From Zunongwangia sp. ESRF-bin46 (GTDB taxonomy: Bacteria > Bacteroidota > Bacteroidia > Flavobacteriales > Flavobacteriaceae), in NCBI GenBank assembly GCA_002631855.1, contig NTLF01000017.1, positions 186,001 through 250,000 on the forward strand: a stretch of DNA of 64,000 bases. Direction: 5' to 3'. A program made the translations under genes and the position numbers. Within the stretch, counting starts at the first letter, position 1; each line of letters starts with the position of its first letter. Below, piece by piece: positions 26,154 through 36,594 of the stretch. The notes under the pieces were generated by a model. The model was not told where the DNA came from and ran no database searches. It saw only the letters and a program-made list of their open reading frames with translations.

Positions 26154-26639
26154 ATGTACCGCATTAAAACAGCATTATTCTTATCAATAGCTTTTCTTAT
26201 AGTCGTAAGTTGTAATACAAAGAAAAAGGATGATTCTTCAGTAAAAGAAAAAGAAAGCATTCAACAAGAGAAAAAGAAACCTAAAGGGCTTCAAAAAGGC
26301 TGTTATGTGTATAATGATAATAGATCAACAATTTCATTGCAAGTAATGAATAAAGAAAATACAGTTAAAGGTACTTTGTTATTTGCCTTAGCGAGAAAAG
26401 ATAAAAATACAGGCCGTTTTATTGGGCATGTGAAAGATAGTATTCTACTTGTTGATTATACATTTGAATCAGAAGGTGTAGAAAGTGTTCGAGAGGTCGC
26501 TTTTCGTATTAAAAATGACACCTTACTACAAGGATACGGCCCTACAGAGATGAAAGATGGTAAACGTGTTTTTACCAATCCTTCATCACTTACTTTTGAC
26601 ACTAAATTTCCGTTAGTGAAAAAGCCTTGTGTGGATTAA
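26154..26639 (+). CDS. Small lipoprotein of unknown function
   Basis: The start at 26154 gives a clean lipoprotein signal, MYRIKTALFLSIAFLIVVSC (Cys at residue 20); an in-frame ATG 16 codons upstream would bury it. The 142-residue mature part opens with a lysine/glutamate-rich linker and then has a small beta barrel with KGCYVYNDNRSTISLQV and LLFALARKDKNTGRFIGH. Proteins with the same look are common in marine Flavobacteriia. Its stop lies 7 bases from the stop of the convergent phospholipase gene. Confidence 0.65.
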   Translation: MYRIKTALFLSIAFLIVVSCNTKKKDDSSVKEKESIQQEKKKPKGLQKGCYVYNDNRSTISLQVMNKENTVKGTLLFALARKDKNTGRFIGHVKDSILLVDYTFESEGVESVREVAFRIKNDTLLQGYGPTEMKDGKRVFTNPSSLTFDTKFPLVKKPCVD

Positions 26640-26646
26640 ATTGCGT

Positions 26647-27657
26647 TTAAGGATTGTTCGTATCAATCTTTGGTGGCTTTACCACAAAAGGTGTGAACCA
26701 GTCCCACGTTACTCCTATCGATAAGCGCGGAAAACTATCCACAAACCGATAGTTATAATCATCAAACCCAAAGCTAAATGCCGTGAAAAATCCTAAATCC
26801 GTATCCCAAGGGTACAAGACCCCATAGGTTTTAGAACGGTATGGATCGGTGGAAGGATGCGACCCTAAATGTAGGAATACCTCCTGTCCTACTGTGTAAC
26901 GCATACTTTTGCAATACCCTGTAAATTCATAACCCAATTCAAATTGATGCCGCCCATAAATAGCAATATCTTTTGGGTTATAGCCTCCAAAATCAAAAAG
27001 TCCCATAAAGTTATTGTGGTACAACTGATACGTAAACGTATACGAATGAATCCGTTTTGGATTGTTCTCTGCATCAAAACGGTTTACCCGATAGTTAAGT
27101 GACAGCCTAGAGAGGTTTGTAGAAAAGTTTCCACTTTTACGATTCAGTATAGCTGAAAGGTCGGTGTCATCGGTAATGGTTTCGTAAACGGCCTGTCCTT
27201 CTTCAGATTCATCTTCAAATTCAGTACTAAAAGCAGCTCCCGTTTGTCCGTTACTATAATGACCTGTTTCAATGGCCATAGTGAGGAAATTATTGTTATT
27301 TGTTCTCAATATGGATTGCCAACCCAATAAAGCTTTGTATGAAGGCGTTTTTACTGGTTTTGAGTTCCCTTGATACATTCGCAACTGAGGTTGTAAGGTA
27401 AGATAAAAGGCATCGCCTCGTACAATACTGTCTCTCGTTAATGATTTTCGAATGTCGTTATATACGCCGTAATATACAACGGGTTTTGCGTCGAACAAAA
27501 TTTGTTCGTATTCATTATTCCCAAAACCACCCGATAAATAAGGCCGCTGTGCTATGGGGTAATAATCCTTAAATGCTGAAAAATCCTGTTCTTCCTTTTT
27601 CTGTGCTACAGCACTAACTGTTAGTAATAAAAAGAAGGTTGTGAATACTAATTTCAT
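26647..27657 (-). CDS. Outer membrane phospholipase A (OMPLA family)
   Basis: 336 residues with a signal peptide (cut after VSAVAQ). The strand TGHYSNGQTG contains the H-x-S-N-G motif of OMPLA, whose Ser-His pair with a nearby Asn hydrolyses the acyl ester of phospholipids at the outer membrane. The rest is a series of amphipathic strands for a 12-stranded barrel (SFGFDDYNYRFVDSFPRLSI near the end). Length fits the family. It probably depends on calcium and dimerisation like E. coli PldA. It is directly downstream of the tamB-tamL operon. Confidence 0.75.
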   Translation of the reverse strand: MKLVFTTFFLLLTVSAVAQKKEEQDFSAFKDYYPIAQRPYLSGGFGNNEYEQILFDAKPVVYYGVYNDIRKSLTRDSIVRGDAFYLTLQPQLRMYQGNSKPVKTPSYKALLGWQSILRTNNNNFLTMAIETGHYSNGQTGAAFSTEFEDESEEGQAVYETITDDTDLSAILNRKSGNFSTNLSRLSLNYRVNRFDAENNPKRIHSYTFTYQLYHNNFMGLFDFGGYNPKDIAIYGRHQFELGYEFTGYCKSMRYTVGQEVFLHLGSHPSTDPYRSKTYGVLYPWDTDLGFFTAFSFGFDDYNYRFVDSFPRLSIGVTWDWFTPFVVKPPKIDTNNP

Positions 27658-27687
27658 AATGATTCAATACTAGTTATAAAAAAGAAG

Positions 27688-29976
27688 TTAAAAAGGATAG
27701 CCAATAGCAAAGTTAAATACGGGGTTATCTGCTTGAAAATCGAAACGCTCGCCTTCAGGTAAAGAGGGATCGTGAAAAGGCGCTGCTAAATCAAACCGTA
27801 GTACAAAACCCTGAATATCTACTCTTAAACCGACTCCTGCACCCATTCCTAATTCACTAATAAAACTAGAACTAAACTTTCCTTGTCCGTCTAATGCCTC
27901 ATTGGCTTTCGAATTCCAAATGTTTCCAGCATCGGTAAATACAGCGCCTTTTAAGTACGAAAATAACGGAAACCGATATTCTACATTAGCTTCTAACCGA
28001 ATGTTTCCGGTTTGGTCAAAGAACGAATCACCCGTATCACTCCCATCATAAGTTCCAGGTCCTAAAGAGCGAATTTGAAAGGCTCGAACGCTATACGGAC
28101 CCCCAGAAAAATACTGTTTTACATACGGTAATACATCTGAGTTCCCATAGGCATATCCATAGCCTGCAAATAACCGAGTAGCAATGGTTTGCTCTTTTCC
28201 GAAGTTAAAATGATACCTGCCATCTATATCGGCTTTGGCGTATTGCGCATATTCTAATCCCAAAAAGGTTTTAGGCTCACCTGCTTCTTCAGTTTGCCCT
28301 AATAAACTAATGGAATTTCCGGCAACGTCCAGAGTAGCATTCAGGTAAAATTGGTGGGTGTCTTGCGTATCTACCATTCCGTTATAGGTAAAAGAATAGG
28401 TAAGCCCCGATATAAACTCTTGATCAAAACTACGCTGTAAAAAAGGGTTCTCTTCTAAAATAGCATCAAACTCTTCGGTAGTATCAGAAAGTCTTGTGTA
28501 ATTTATAGATATTGGATTTATATCGTGTGTAACATAGCGATTTGCTCGCCACGAATAACCAAATAAAGCAGTACCCGAAAGCAAGGTGTATAATTTACTT
28601 CGGTTTAAATAATTAACCCCTATACTGGTTTTAGTCTTCGGAATGGAATATTCAAAAAAATCATCATCAATTTTAAATGGTGAAATAACCCGCGGAAAAA
28701 TAAGTTCGGTTTTTAACCCTAGATCTAGACTGGTTCTTCCAGTACTGTTACTGCCACCGCCGGCTTGGAATTCATATCCAGCATTTGCAGTAATATTTAA
28801 CGTTTCGCCTCCTTTAAATAAATTACGGTTGCTAAAAGTTAAAGCCAAATGTGGCCCAGCAAAATTGTTCGATTTGGTGACGGCTTGCAGTTCAGCCCGA
28901 ATCGCTCGTTTATTTAATGGCGATAGAAAAATATCGGCTTCTAGTATACCTAAAGAATCGGTTGCTGAAGAATCTTTTACCCTATACTGAATATTGACGA
29001 ATTTATACGCGCCAATGGTTGACAACCGCCTCGCTGTATTTCGAGAAGTTTCGGGATTGTAATACGCTCCTTCTTCTAAGGTTACAAACGGGTCTAAATG
29101 TTTCGGTTTAAAAAAAGTTCCTTTTTGTATATAGTTTTTATCCTGAAATCGAACCGTATCCATTGTTGTGGAATCCGTTTGCACATCGTTATTTGGATAA
29201 ATATTTACTTTTGAAATTTTATATGGAATAATGCCTTTTGTAGGTACTTCATTTTTCAACCTTAAATATAAATCAAACCGTTTGTTGTCATATTGATTGG
29301 TATCCGTCTCAAAAATTAGGAAGCCAGGATTAAAATTATAGTAGCCTTTTTTCTTTAAATCGTTATCTATACGTTCGCGTTCCAGCTTCATATTCGATAA
29401 ATCAAATCGCATACCGGGTGTCAATTTTGAAGTCGCCACACTACTTTGCATATCACTGTAAATAGGCTGGGGCAAACTATCTAATTGATAGGTTTCCATT
29501 TTGTAAGGCGTAGGAACATTTACGGTGTATTTTATAGAAGCTTCGGGTTTATTTTCGCTTTCAGTAAATTCTGAACTGGCAGTACTATAGAAAAAACCAG
29601 TATTTTCCAATCGGTTTAATAATATCTGCTCAACTTGGTAAGGTTCCACATCAGATTGATAAACAGGTTCTTCTCCTATTTGTTTATACAACCATTTGTT
29701 TAAAAATCCGGGTGTAGAATCTTGTACTTTATAGTAATAATATAGCCCTGGGTACATCCCTAAAAACTTTTTATTAGGATCTGGCCGCAGCGTATTTTCT
29801 AAAGCAGTTTTTAACTGAGCTTGGTTTTTAATAGTAGAATCTGCCTTAATTTCTATTTCGGCACCGGTATAAAGCCGTTCTTCTTCGGGAATGAATTTTT
29901 TCACACTACAAGCTTGTAGTAGAAGGAAAAAGCATGCTATTAAACCTACTTGTTTATGTGTTATAGTTACGTTCAC
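27688..29976 (-). CDS. tamL: TamL: BamA/TamA-type outer membrane lipoprotein
   Basis: The translation start is read as GTG at 29976, four bases after the TamB stop; it yields the lipoprotein signal VNVTITHKQVGLIACFFLLL-QAC with the lipidated Cys at residue 23. Upstream ATG codons in the same frame would lie inside tamB and lack a signal. The 762-residue product has POTRA-like domains in its N-terminal half and the 16-strand barrel of the Omp85 family in the C-terminal half, ending NPVFNFAIGYPF. Known role of the family: with TamB it moves lipids or inserts proteins into the outer membrane. The lipidated form is characteristic of Bacteroidota. Confidence 0.85.
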   Translation of the reverse strand: MNVTITHKQVGLIACFFLLLQACSVKKFIPEEERLYTGAEIEIKADSTIKNQAQLKTALENTLRPDPNKKFLGMYPGLYYYYKVQDSTPGFLNKWLYKQIGEEPVYQSDVEPYQVEQILLNRLENTGFFYSTASSEFTESENKPEASIKYTVNVPTPYKMETYQLDSLPQPIYSDMQSSVATSKLTPGMRFDLSNMKLERERIDNDLKKKGYYNFNPGFLIFETDTNQYDNKRFDLYLRLKNEVPTKGIIPYKISKVNIYPNNDVQTDSTTMDTVRFQDKNYIQKGTFFKPKHLDPFVTLEEGAYYNPETSRNTARRLSTIGAYKFVNIQYRVKDSSATDSLGILEADIFLSPLNKRAIRAELQAVTKSNNFAGPHLALTFSNRNLFKGGETLNITANAGYEFQAGGGSNSTGRTSLDLGLKTELIFPRVISPFKIDDDFFEYSIPKTKTSIGVNYLNRSKLYTLLSGTALFGYSWRANRYVTHDINPISINYTRLSDTTEEFDAILEENPFLQRSFDQEFISGLTYSFTYNGMVDTQDTHQFYLNATLDVAGNSISLLGQTEEAGEPKTFLGLEYAQYAKADIDGRYHFNFGKEQTIATRLFAGYGYAYGNSDVLPYVKQYFSGGPYSVRAFQIRSLGPGTYDGSDTGDSFFDQTGNIRLEANVEYRFPLFSYLKGAVFTDAGNIWNSKANEALDGQGKFSSSFISELGMGAGVGLRVDIQGFVLRFDLAAPFHDPSLPEGERFDFQADNPVFNFAIGYPF

Positions 29977-29980
29977 GTCG

Positions 29981-32900
29981 TTACTTGTTATCTTTTTGTT
30001 CTTTTTCGGTTTCTGTTTCAGGGTTTTCTTCTTCTTTAGATTGTGATCGAAGCATGGCATCCCATAAATCCTTAAACTCATTAAATTCTTGTGTAAAAAT
30101 TAGCGCAATACCACTTACAATGGTTTGCCCATCTATTACATTTTCAAATTCATTTCTTCGGAAGCCTTTTAATCGGTAGCGCCCGTTTTCAGTTAAAATG
30201 TACTCTAAACTTACATTTCCAATTAAAGGTGCTGGCTCTCCAGATGAACTGCTGCCTTGTATATCTACTTCACTACCCACACTTACAATAAGGCGATCGT
30301 TAAACAATTTCTTTCTAGCAGCAATATCCAATTGGGTACGCTCTTGTGGGGAATCACCCTGATAATCGGTATAACTATCCAAACCAAAGTCTAGCTCTAC
30401 TCCCGTATCGCCCAATAATTTATCTGAAAAAACATTCAACTGATCAGACAGCGCATCATTCAAGTTGTCTCGTGCAATGCTTGCCGCTCCTCCTCTACTC
30501 CCATCACTACCGGGCTCTGGGTAAAAACGATTCAATACCAATAATGAAAATACTTGTTTGTTCAATTCGTTCTCTTGCTGATTCAATTGTTGGATACGAC
30601 CATATACTTGTCCGCCAACCGAACCTTGTTCGTCTTCCGGCATATCTAAATTAAATGAAATTTTAGGCTGCATCAACTCGCCATCAACATTTAAATACAC
30701 ATAAAAAGGCAATACCTGTCTGTATTTGTTTTTAACCGAAGGATCTGCACCTGAAGTCTGCGAAGCCATTAACGGCGAAGCGGAAGCCTCTACATCATAA
30801 ATAGCACGAACATCCAATTTGGCATCAAACGGATCACCAGACCAAGTGATACGGCTACTGGGGTCTAATTCGAATCTTCGGTTCACTACGTTATATAGAT
30901 TCATTTCATAATGACCGTCGGCAACTTCATACACACCACTAAGATTCATTCTTCCGTTCGGGTTCATTGTGAAATTAAACTCCCCTTCTCCCGAAACTTG
31001 AAAATTGTCACCGGTTTCTTCATCAATAATAATTTTCACTTGTGCTTCTTTCCCAATATTTAAATCTGCTGAAATATCAAAACCGGTAACCGTGGCTGTT
31101 TGTTCTTCGGTTCTGGTTAAAATAGCATCTGGATTTTCGCGATTTACAAAAATTACAATTCCGTCACGTTCTTCAATATTCACGGCTGCTGAAGGCATCA
31201 CATAGGTAACATCGGTATTAGAACCGACTGTTAGGGAACCTTTTAATACAGGAATTTGAAGGTCACCCGACAATGTAGCATCAGCATCAAAAGTTGCGGT
31301 TCCGTACAGGAAGTCATTATCATCTTCGGTGGCGTTTAGCACTTGAAAATCTTTGGCTTTTAACTGTAAATCAAAGGTAGGGTTAACAAGGTTTTCAGTG
31401 CCAATACTACCTGAAGCAGCAAAAGTATTGCCGTTTTCATCTGCTATTGTAAAATCGGACATTGAAAGCCCTTTGTTGTCAATGTTGAGTTCTTCATCGG
31501 CCAACGTAAAGGCGGCGTTTAGTTTTGCTACCTTAAAATCAGCATTAGAGAAAAGCAAGTTTCCTTTATAAACCGGTTCATCTAACGTCCCATTAACAGT
31601 AAACTGACCAGAGAAACTACCATCAGCTTCTGTAACTTCACCTTGTGTAAAGCCTTCCAACGCTTTCATTTTAAATTCGTTGATGTCTATATCTAAATTC
31701 AAGTTGGGTGTTTCAGTGGTTGCTACATAATCACCCGTTATATCCATATCGATAGCGCCTTCTTTTAAAGCTGCATTAAAATCGTATCCATTTCCACCAG
31801 TAGAACCGGCATCGACGCTTAGTGTTCCTAAGTTTACATCTAACAAACTAAGTTGTTGAATATCGATATCGGCCAATAAGCCTGTACTGCCAAAAATATC
31901 TTCTACTACAACTTGACCGTTTAATATTCCAGTAGCTAACTTCTCTTCAGGGTTTAAATAATTGAGGAATTCACTTAATTTGAAATTTTCAAAAAGGACA
32001 CCCACATGGTCTTTCTCATTAGGTAGTTTATCTGTAAATTCAAGTGATTGGTCATTTCTGCTGAAACGAAATTCATTAAATTCAATTTTCGATTCACTTA
32101 AAAGCACTTCATTATTAGCCGGAACCCTCCAAGGGTTTTTCTGAATAATCAACGAATCGGGATTTACGTGGAACCGAAGCTTGTCACTTGTACCCGTTAT
32201 TTCAGATTGAATTTGAATTAACTTTTCATCTTCGTAATATGAAAGAAAATCCAGTAATAGCTTTTCACCATCCTTATTTCCTTTTATTTCTGTTTTTTGA
32301 ATCGCCAATGGCCCAGCATTAATTGCATTAAAGCCTGCATTAAACTGAAAGTCGTCCTGACTCGTTCGCATAGAAACCTCAAGACTGTCCAATTCGTTTC
32401 CGCCGTAATTAATATGCGGTGCTACGATATTTGCTGTTAATAATCGTTCTTTTTCCTTAAAATCGACTGATAAGTCTATCGTGTCCATGTCTTTCACATT
32501 GACTAGAAACACTTCGTTTAAAACGGGTGATTGCCGGATGGTTCCTTTTACCGTTAAATCTACAGGGTTTTGTAAAGTATCTGTATTCACGGGTTTTTTA
32601 GAAAAGTAACTGAAAATATGTTTTTGAACAGCCGCACTAAATCGTTGTGGGTCGGTATTCGATTCTAAAGTTAGGTTCAGCATTTTATTGTCGACCCATA
32701 TTGATGTCGTATCGCTACTAACGTGAGCCGTAGCCAAAAGACTACCCAATAAATAACTTTTATCGTCATACACCACCACGCCATCGCCAATGGTCGAAAT
32801 AACGTCAAAACTGTCGCCATTGCTTACAAAATCGGCATTCAGTTGCATTCCAGCACGCACATAGCGGTCCATTAATCCCAATGCTTCTAAATCAGCACCT

Positions 32901-35029
32901 ATTAGATGAAGGTCCAAACTTGCTTCAGGCGCAACAGAATCCAACACTACGGAAGCGTTTAAATCTAAATTCAGGTTTTTATCCTTGTATTTTGAAACAA
33001 TATCCCCTTTTCCGTTTTTTACGTTTCCAGAGATTTTTAAATCCCGAATTTTATAGTCGTTCATCTGGAAGCTATCTACCACTACTTCAGCAGTTGCATC
33101 TAAGGTATTTATGGTTGTCCCTTTTCCTTCTGCGGAAGCTGTTAATGATAATTTCCCAAACTGTTCATCTTGTAACAATTCGCCAACATTGTATTCCTCT
33201 ATGTTGAAATCGGCATTAAAAGCCAGCTCATCTGTATTTTTGAAGTTTCCTTTTACGGTTACTACCCCTTGCGAAGTAGTTAAATTAGCATCTGCTGTAA
33301 TATCATCGGGGGTTCCGCTTGCGGTACCACGCAATGCGATATCCTGTGGAAGCTGAACACCTAATTCTTCTTCCGAAACAAATTGAACGAGATCACTTTT
33401 TATAGTTTCGGCCGTGAATGAAGGAACATTGAAAGAAAGTTGCTCAGGATCGGTTGCATTATAAACTGTTGCTGTAGCCGAAACATACGTCGTTTTTCCC
33501 CAATTCACCTTCGCAGATGGAATTTGCAAAGCACTCAATACACCATTAGCTCTAATAGTTCCTGAGATAGGGTGTTTACTCGCGGTTTTTAAATATTCGT
33601 TGTTTTTTAAGTCTGGCTGAAATTGAAAAACATCTTGTAAGGCAACCCTAAACGAAGGAATAGTTAAGTTGGCTTTTGTAGTTTCTGGGGAATTAATCAA
33701 TGTATTTAAACTGGCGTATTGTAATGTAGCATTTCCAGAAAGGCTACTGTTATTGGCTGCAACCGAAAGGTCGGACACGTTCATATTTGTATCAGTAACG
33801 GCAAGGTTTACCGCAGCTTTATGGACTGAATTTCCGGACCCTTCTTGAAACGAGAGGTTTTCTAAGTTAAGATTGGCCGTTTTGTCTTTTAATGAAATGT
33901 CTGATGCTTGTAATTCCAGATTAGATATAGAAACAGCATTGGGATTAAAAGTTCCCTTAACAGGTTTTGCATCGTCAATTGAGTAGCTGATATTATTTTC
34001 AGAAAAATCAATTTCAGCTATGGAAAGAAGAAGATTAGGCCATAAAGAGGCGTTTTCTGATACTACATCGCTTTCTTCTGCTTCAACAGCTTCCTCTTTA
34101 TTTGATTTCATATCTATTGCCACAATGGATTTGTTAAGCTCCAGTGTGCCTATTTCAAAATCTTGATTGGTCAAGTCAATTTTAGGTACTTCAGCATAAA
34201 AATCAATCAAATCTACTTCGGCGCTCAAGCCTTGTACATTATCTTGATAGGTTGCAAAGACGTTTTCAATGGTAAGTTCGTCTATCGCTAAAAATGGTAA
34301 AGGAACATCTGCAGGCGGCGTGGCAGGCACAGGGTTTTGAATATATTTTATGCGGCTGTTTTTAATAGTTCCTTCCGAAGCCCTAAAATCCATGTTTTCT
34401 ATGTCGGTTTTGTCCATTTCAAGTTCTAACTCACCAACTGTAAATCGACTATCAATGCCTAAAACGGCATCATTGTAAACAACATCAAAATCTTCAAAAT
34501 TTAAATCACCTATAATAATATTCATAGGTGCCGACGTGGTGTCGGTTGCGACGATGGTAGTGTCTTCCGAAGCAAAAGCATCAATCAAAAACTGAAGGTT
34601 ATAACCCGAAACTGAATCTTTACGAATAATATTGGCACGCAGACCTTCCCAATCAACCGATTCTACGCCAACACCGTTTCCGCGAATGATGGGCCAAAGT
34701 GGTACATCTGCTTCCAGTGATTTTGAATAAACAAGTGTATCACCTTTTTTGTCTTCCAGGAACAAACCTTTCAGCATAATATCACCGTCAAAGGTGATAA
34801 AAAGCTTTTCTATTTCAACCTTGGTATTCGTTTTATCGGATACATATGAAACAACTTTATCTACGATAATGCCTTGCCCCCAAGGACTTCTAATAAACAA
34901 AACAAGTAATAGAAGAAATACCAATATCCCTAACATTACCCTTGCAATGCGTCGGAATATGCGGTATTTCTTTTTTCGAGCCTTACTTTTAGGCTGTGTA
35001 ATAGTTGTTTTTTCTGTGTTCTTTTCCAA
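29981..35029 (-). CDS. tamB: TamB: translocation and assembly module inner-membrane subunit
   Basis: 1,682 residues. One N-terminal membrane helix (about residues 28-46, after a basic stretch RKKKYRIFRR) anchors the protein in the inner membrane. Then come more than 1,200 residues of repeating beta strands, forming the long hydrophobic groove that spans the periplasm, and a C-terminal DUF490 domain (about 1200-1650, with the motif GQVYGRIQQLNQQ and DNLNDALSDQLN). It works with TamL in lipid transport to, or protein insertion into, the outer membrane. The tamL gene starts four bases after its stop, so the two are translated from one message. Confidence 0.95.
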   Translation of the reverse strand: MEKNTEKTTITQPKSKARKKKYRIFRRIARVMLGILVFLLLLVLFIRSPWGQGIIVDKVVSYVSDKTNTKVEIEKLFITFDGDIMLKGLFLEDKKGDTLVYSKSLEADVPLWPIIRGNGVGVESVDWEGLRANIIRKDSVSGYNLQFLIDAFASEDTTIVATDTTSAPMNIIIGDLNFEDFDVVYNDAVLGIDSRFTVGELELEMDKTDIENMDFRASEGTIKNSRIKYIQNPVPATPPADVPLPFLAIDELTIENVFATYQDNVQGLSAEVDLIDFYAEVPKIDLTNQDFEIGTLELNKSIVAIDMKSNKEEAVEAEESDVVSENASLWPNLLLSIAEIDFSENNISYSIDDAKPVKGTFNPNAVSISNLELQASDISLKDKTANLNLENLSFQEGSGNSVHKAAVNLAVTDTNMNVSDLSVAANNSSLSGNATLQYASLNTLINSPETTKANLTIPSFRVALQDVFQFQPDLKNNEYLKTASKHPISGTIRANGVLSALQIPSAKVNWGKTTYVSATATVYNATDPEQLSFNVPSFTAETIKSDLVQFVSEEELGVQLPQDIALRGTASGTPDDITADANLTTSQGVVTVKGNFKNTDELAFNADFNIEEYNVGELLQDEQFGKLSLTASAEGKGTTINTLDATAEVVVDSFQMNDYKIRDLKISGNVKNGKGDIVSKYKDKNLNLDLNASVVLDSVAPEASLDLHLIGADLEALGLMDRYVRAGMQLNADFVSNGDSFDVISTIGDGVVVYDDKSYLLGSLLATAHVSSDTTSIWVDNKMLNLTLESNTDPQRFSAAVQKHIFSYFSKKPVNTDTLQNPVDLTVKGTIRQSPVLNEVFLVNVKDMDTIDLSVDFKEKERLLTANIVAPHINYGGNELDSLEVSMRTSQDDFQFNAGFNAINAGPLAIQKTEIKGNKDGEKLLLDFLSYYEDEKLIQIQSEITGTSDKLRFHVNPDSLIIQKNPWRVPANNEVLLSESKIEFNEFRFSRNDQSLEFTDKLPNEKDHVGVLFENFKLSEFLNYLNPEEKLATGILNGQVVVEDIFGSTGLLADIDIQQLSLLDVNLGTLSVDAGSTGGNGYDFNAALKEGAIDMDITGDYVATTETPNLNLDIDINEFKMKALEGFTQGEVTEADGSFSGQFTVNGTLDEPVYKGNLLFSNADFKVAKLNAAFTLADEELNIDNKGLSMSDFTIADENGNTFAASGSIGTENLVNPTFDLQLKAKDFQVLNATEDDNDFLYGTATFDADATLSGDLQIPVLKGSLTVGSNTDVTYVMPSAAVNIEERDGIVIFVNRENPDAILTRTEEQTATVTGFDISADLNIGKEAQVKIIIDEETGDNFQVSGEGEFNFTMNPNGRMNLSGVYEVADGHYEMNLYNVVNRRFELDPSSRITWSGDPFDAKLDVRAIYDVEASASPLMASQTSGADPSVKNKYRQVLPFYVYLNVDGELMQPKISFNLDMPEDEQGSVGGQVYGRIQQLNQQENELNKQVFSLLVLNRFYPEPGSDGSRGGAASIARDNLNDALSDQLNVFSDKLLGDTGVELDFGLDSYTDYQGDSPQERTQLDIAARKKLFNDRLIVSVGSEVDIQGSSSSGEPAPLIGNVSLEYILTENGRYRLKGFRRNEFENVIDGQTIVSGIALIFTQEFNEFKDLWDAMLRSQSKEEENPETETEKEQKDNK

Positions 35030-35148
35030 ATTGTAATGAGATAACGCTTAAGTATAAGAAATCACTCACAAAATATGGTTTTCTGAAATAGTTTTTAGTT
35101 ATAGAAATGATAACTTTTTAAATAATTTTTCAGAAAAAAGAACAACCG

Positions 35149-36186
35149 CTAAGCTGTTTTGAGATAATATTTCTTCCGAAGCCAAAATGAAATCCGAACC
35201 AGTAAAATTAAAGCCGGTACTTCAACCAACGGACCAATAACCCCTGCAAACGCTTGCCCAGAGTTAAGACCGAATACCGCAATAGCCACTGCAATGGCGA
35301 GTTCAAAGTTGTTTCCGGCAGCTGTAAACGAAATAGCAGCGTTTTTATCATAGTCTGCTCCCATCGCTTTACTGAAAAAGAAACCAATGATAAACATCAA
35401 CGCAAAGTAGATTAATAATGGAACCGCAATGATTACAACGTCCATTGGTATTTCTACAATTAATTCTCCCTTTAGAGAAAACATAACTACAATTGTGAAC
35501 AATAAGGCAATTAAGGTTAAAGGTGATATTGCGGGTATAAATGTTTCTGTGTACCACTTTTCTCCTTTTGCTTTCACTAAAATAAGACGACTTAAAATTC
35601 CCATTAAAAACGGAATCCCTAAGTAAATAGCAACGCTTTCTGCAATAGTAGCGATGGAAATATCGACGATAGCTCCTTCAAACCCGAAGTATGGTGGTAG
35701 TATTGTTATAAACAACCACGCGTAAAAACTATACGCAAATACTTGAAATATACTGTTTAAGGCGACTAATCCGGCTCCATATTCGCTACTTCCTTCAGCA
35801 AGATCATTCCATACCAATACCATTGCAATACATCGTGCGAGACCAATAAGAATAAGCCCTACCATATATTCAGGATAATCATGTAAAAAGGTGATTGCCA
35901 AAACAAACATTAACACTGGACCAATAATCCAGTTAAGAATCAAGGATATAGAAAGTATTTTTACATTTTTAAATACTTTAGGCAGCAGTCTAAAATTTAC
36001 TTTTGCTAAAGGCGGATACATCATCACGATAAGCCCAATCGCGATTGGAATATTAGTACTACCAGAACTAAAGGAATCAACTATTTGAGGAAAGGAAGGG
36101 TAAAAATACCCAATCCCAACTCCTATTGCCATCGCAATAAAAATCCATAGGGTTAGATAGTTGTCTAAAAAACTTAATTTTTTCAT
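35149..36186 (-). CDS. arsB: Arsenite efflux pump, ACR3 family
   Basis: 345 residues with ten membrane segments. The conserved ACR3 region [20 protein letters not shown] includes the cysteine known to be needed for arsenite transport. ACR3 carriers export As(III) (or antimonite) with the proton motive force across the inner membrane. It is the last gene of the operon that starts with arsR; the gap to the gcvH-like gene is 14 bases. No arsenate reductase gene follows or precedes it, so the operon is fitted to arsenite. Confidence 0.95.
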   Translation of the reverse strand: MKKLSFLDNYLTLWIFIAMAIGVGIGYFYPSFPQIVDSFSSGSTNIPIAIGLIVMMYPPLAKVNFRLLPKVFKNVKILSISLILNWIIGPVLMFVLAITFLHDYPEYMVGLILIGLARCIAMVLVWNDLAEGSSEYGAGLVALNSIFQVFAYSFYAWLFITILPPYFGFEGAIVDISIATIAESVAIYLGIPFLMGILSRLILVKAKGEKWYTETFIPAISPLTLIALLFTIVVMFSLKGELIVEIPMDVVIIAVPLLIYFALMFIIGFFFSKAMGADYDKNAAISFTAAGNNFELAIAVAIAVFGLNSGQAFAGVIGPLVEVPALILLVRISFWLRKKYYLKTA

Positions 36187-36200
36187 TATTCTGATTCGTT

Positions 36201-36584
36201 TTAGTTTTTTTCTATAAAATTTTGATATTCTTCAGCCGTGAGAAGGGTATTTAGTTCTTCTGTATTATCAATCTTTATTTTTATCATCCAACCATCAGAA
36301 TAAGGTGTGTCATTCACCGCCTTTGGGGTATCGTTCAAAGTTTCATGGATTTCTGTAACTTCTCCTTTAATAGGTATAAACAAATCGCTTACGGTTTTAA
36401 GAGCTTCCACAGAACCAAAAACTTCGTTTTGATCAAATTCATCCCCTACATTAGGCAAATCAACATAGACGATTTCACCCAATTCCTTTTGTGCAAAATC
36501 TGTTATACCAACAGTACCGATTGAATCGGTTACCTTTATCCAAGTATGTTCTTTTGAATATTTTAAATTTTCAGGTAATTTCAT
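36201..36584 (-). CDS. gcvH: Glycine cleavage H-like lipoyl-domain protein in the arsenic operon
   Basis: The start at 36584 gives a 127-residue protein of normal H-protein length; an upstream in-frame ATG would overlap the previous gene. It aligns across the family: [12 protein letters not shown]-type opening (here [20 protein letters not shown]), the lipoylation loop [10 protein letters not shown] with K63 as acceptor, and the ending of the family with GWMIKIKI. The H protein carries the dithiolane arm between the glycine cleavage enzymes. Placement between a metallophosphoesterase and an ACR3 pump is unusual: reduced lipoamide is a known high-affinity target of As(III), so an arsenite-binding or repair role is an inference worth testing. 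Confidence 0.85.
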   Translation of the reverse strand: MKLPENLKYSKEHTWIKVTDSIGTVGITDFAQKELGEIVYVDLPNVGDEFDQNEVFGSVEALKTVSDLFIPIKGEVTEIHETLNDTPKAVNDTPYSDGWMIKIKIDNTEELNTLLTAEEYQNFIEKN

Positions 36585-36594
36585 AGTTATTTTT

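Noticed and set aside
30346-33356. Several plus-strand frames of 60-108 codons inside tamB
   Set aside because: All are antisense to a continuous 1,682-codon gene with clear family assignment and have no independent support.
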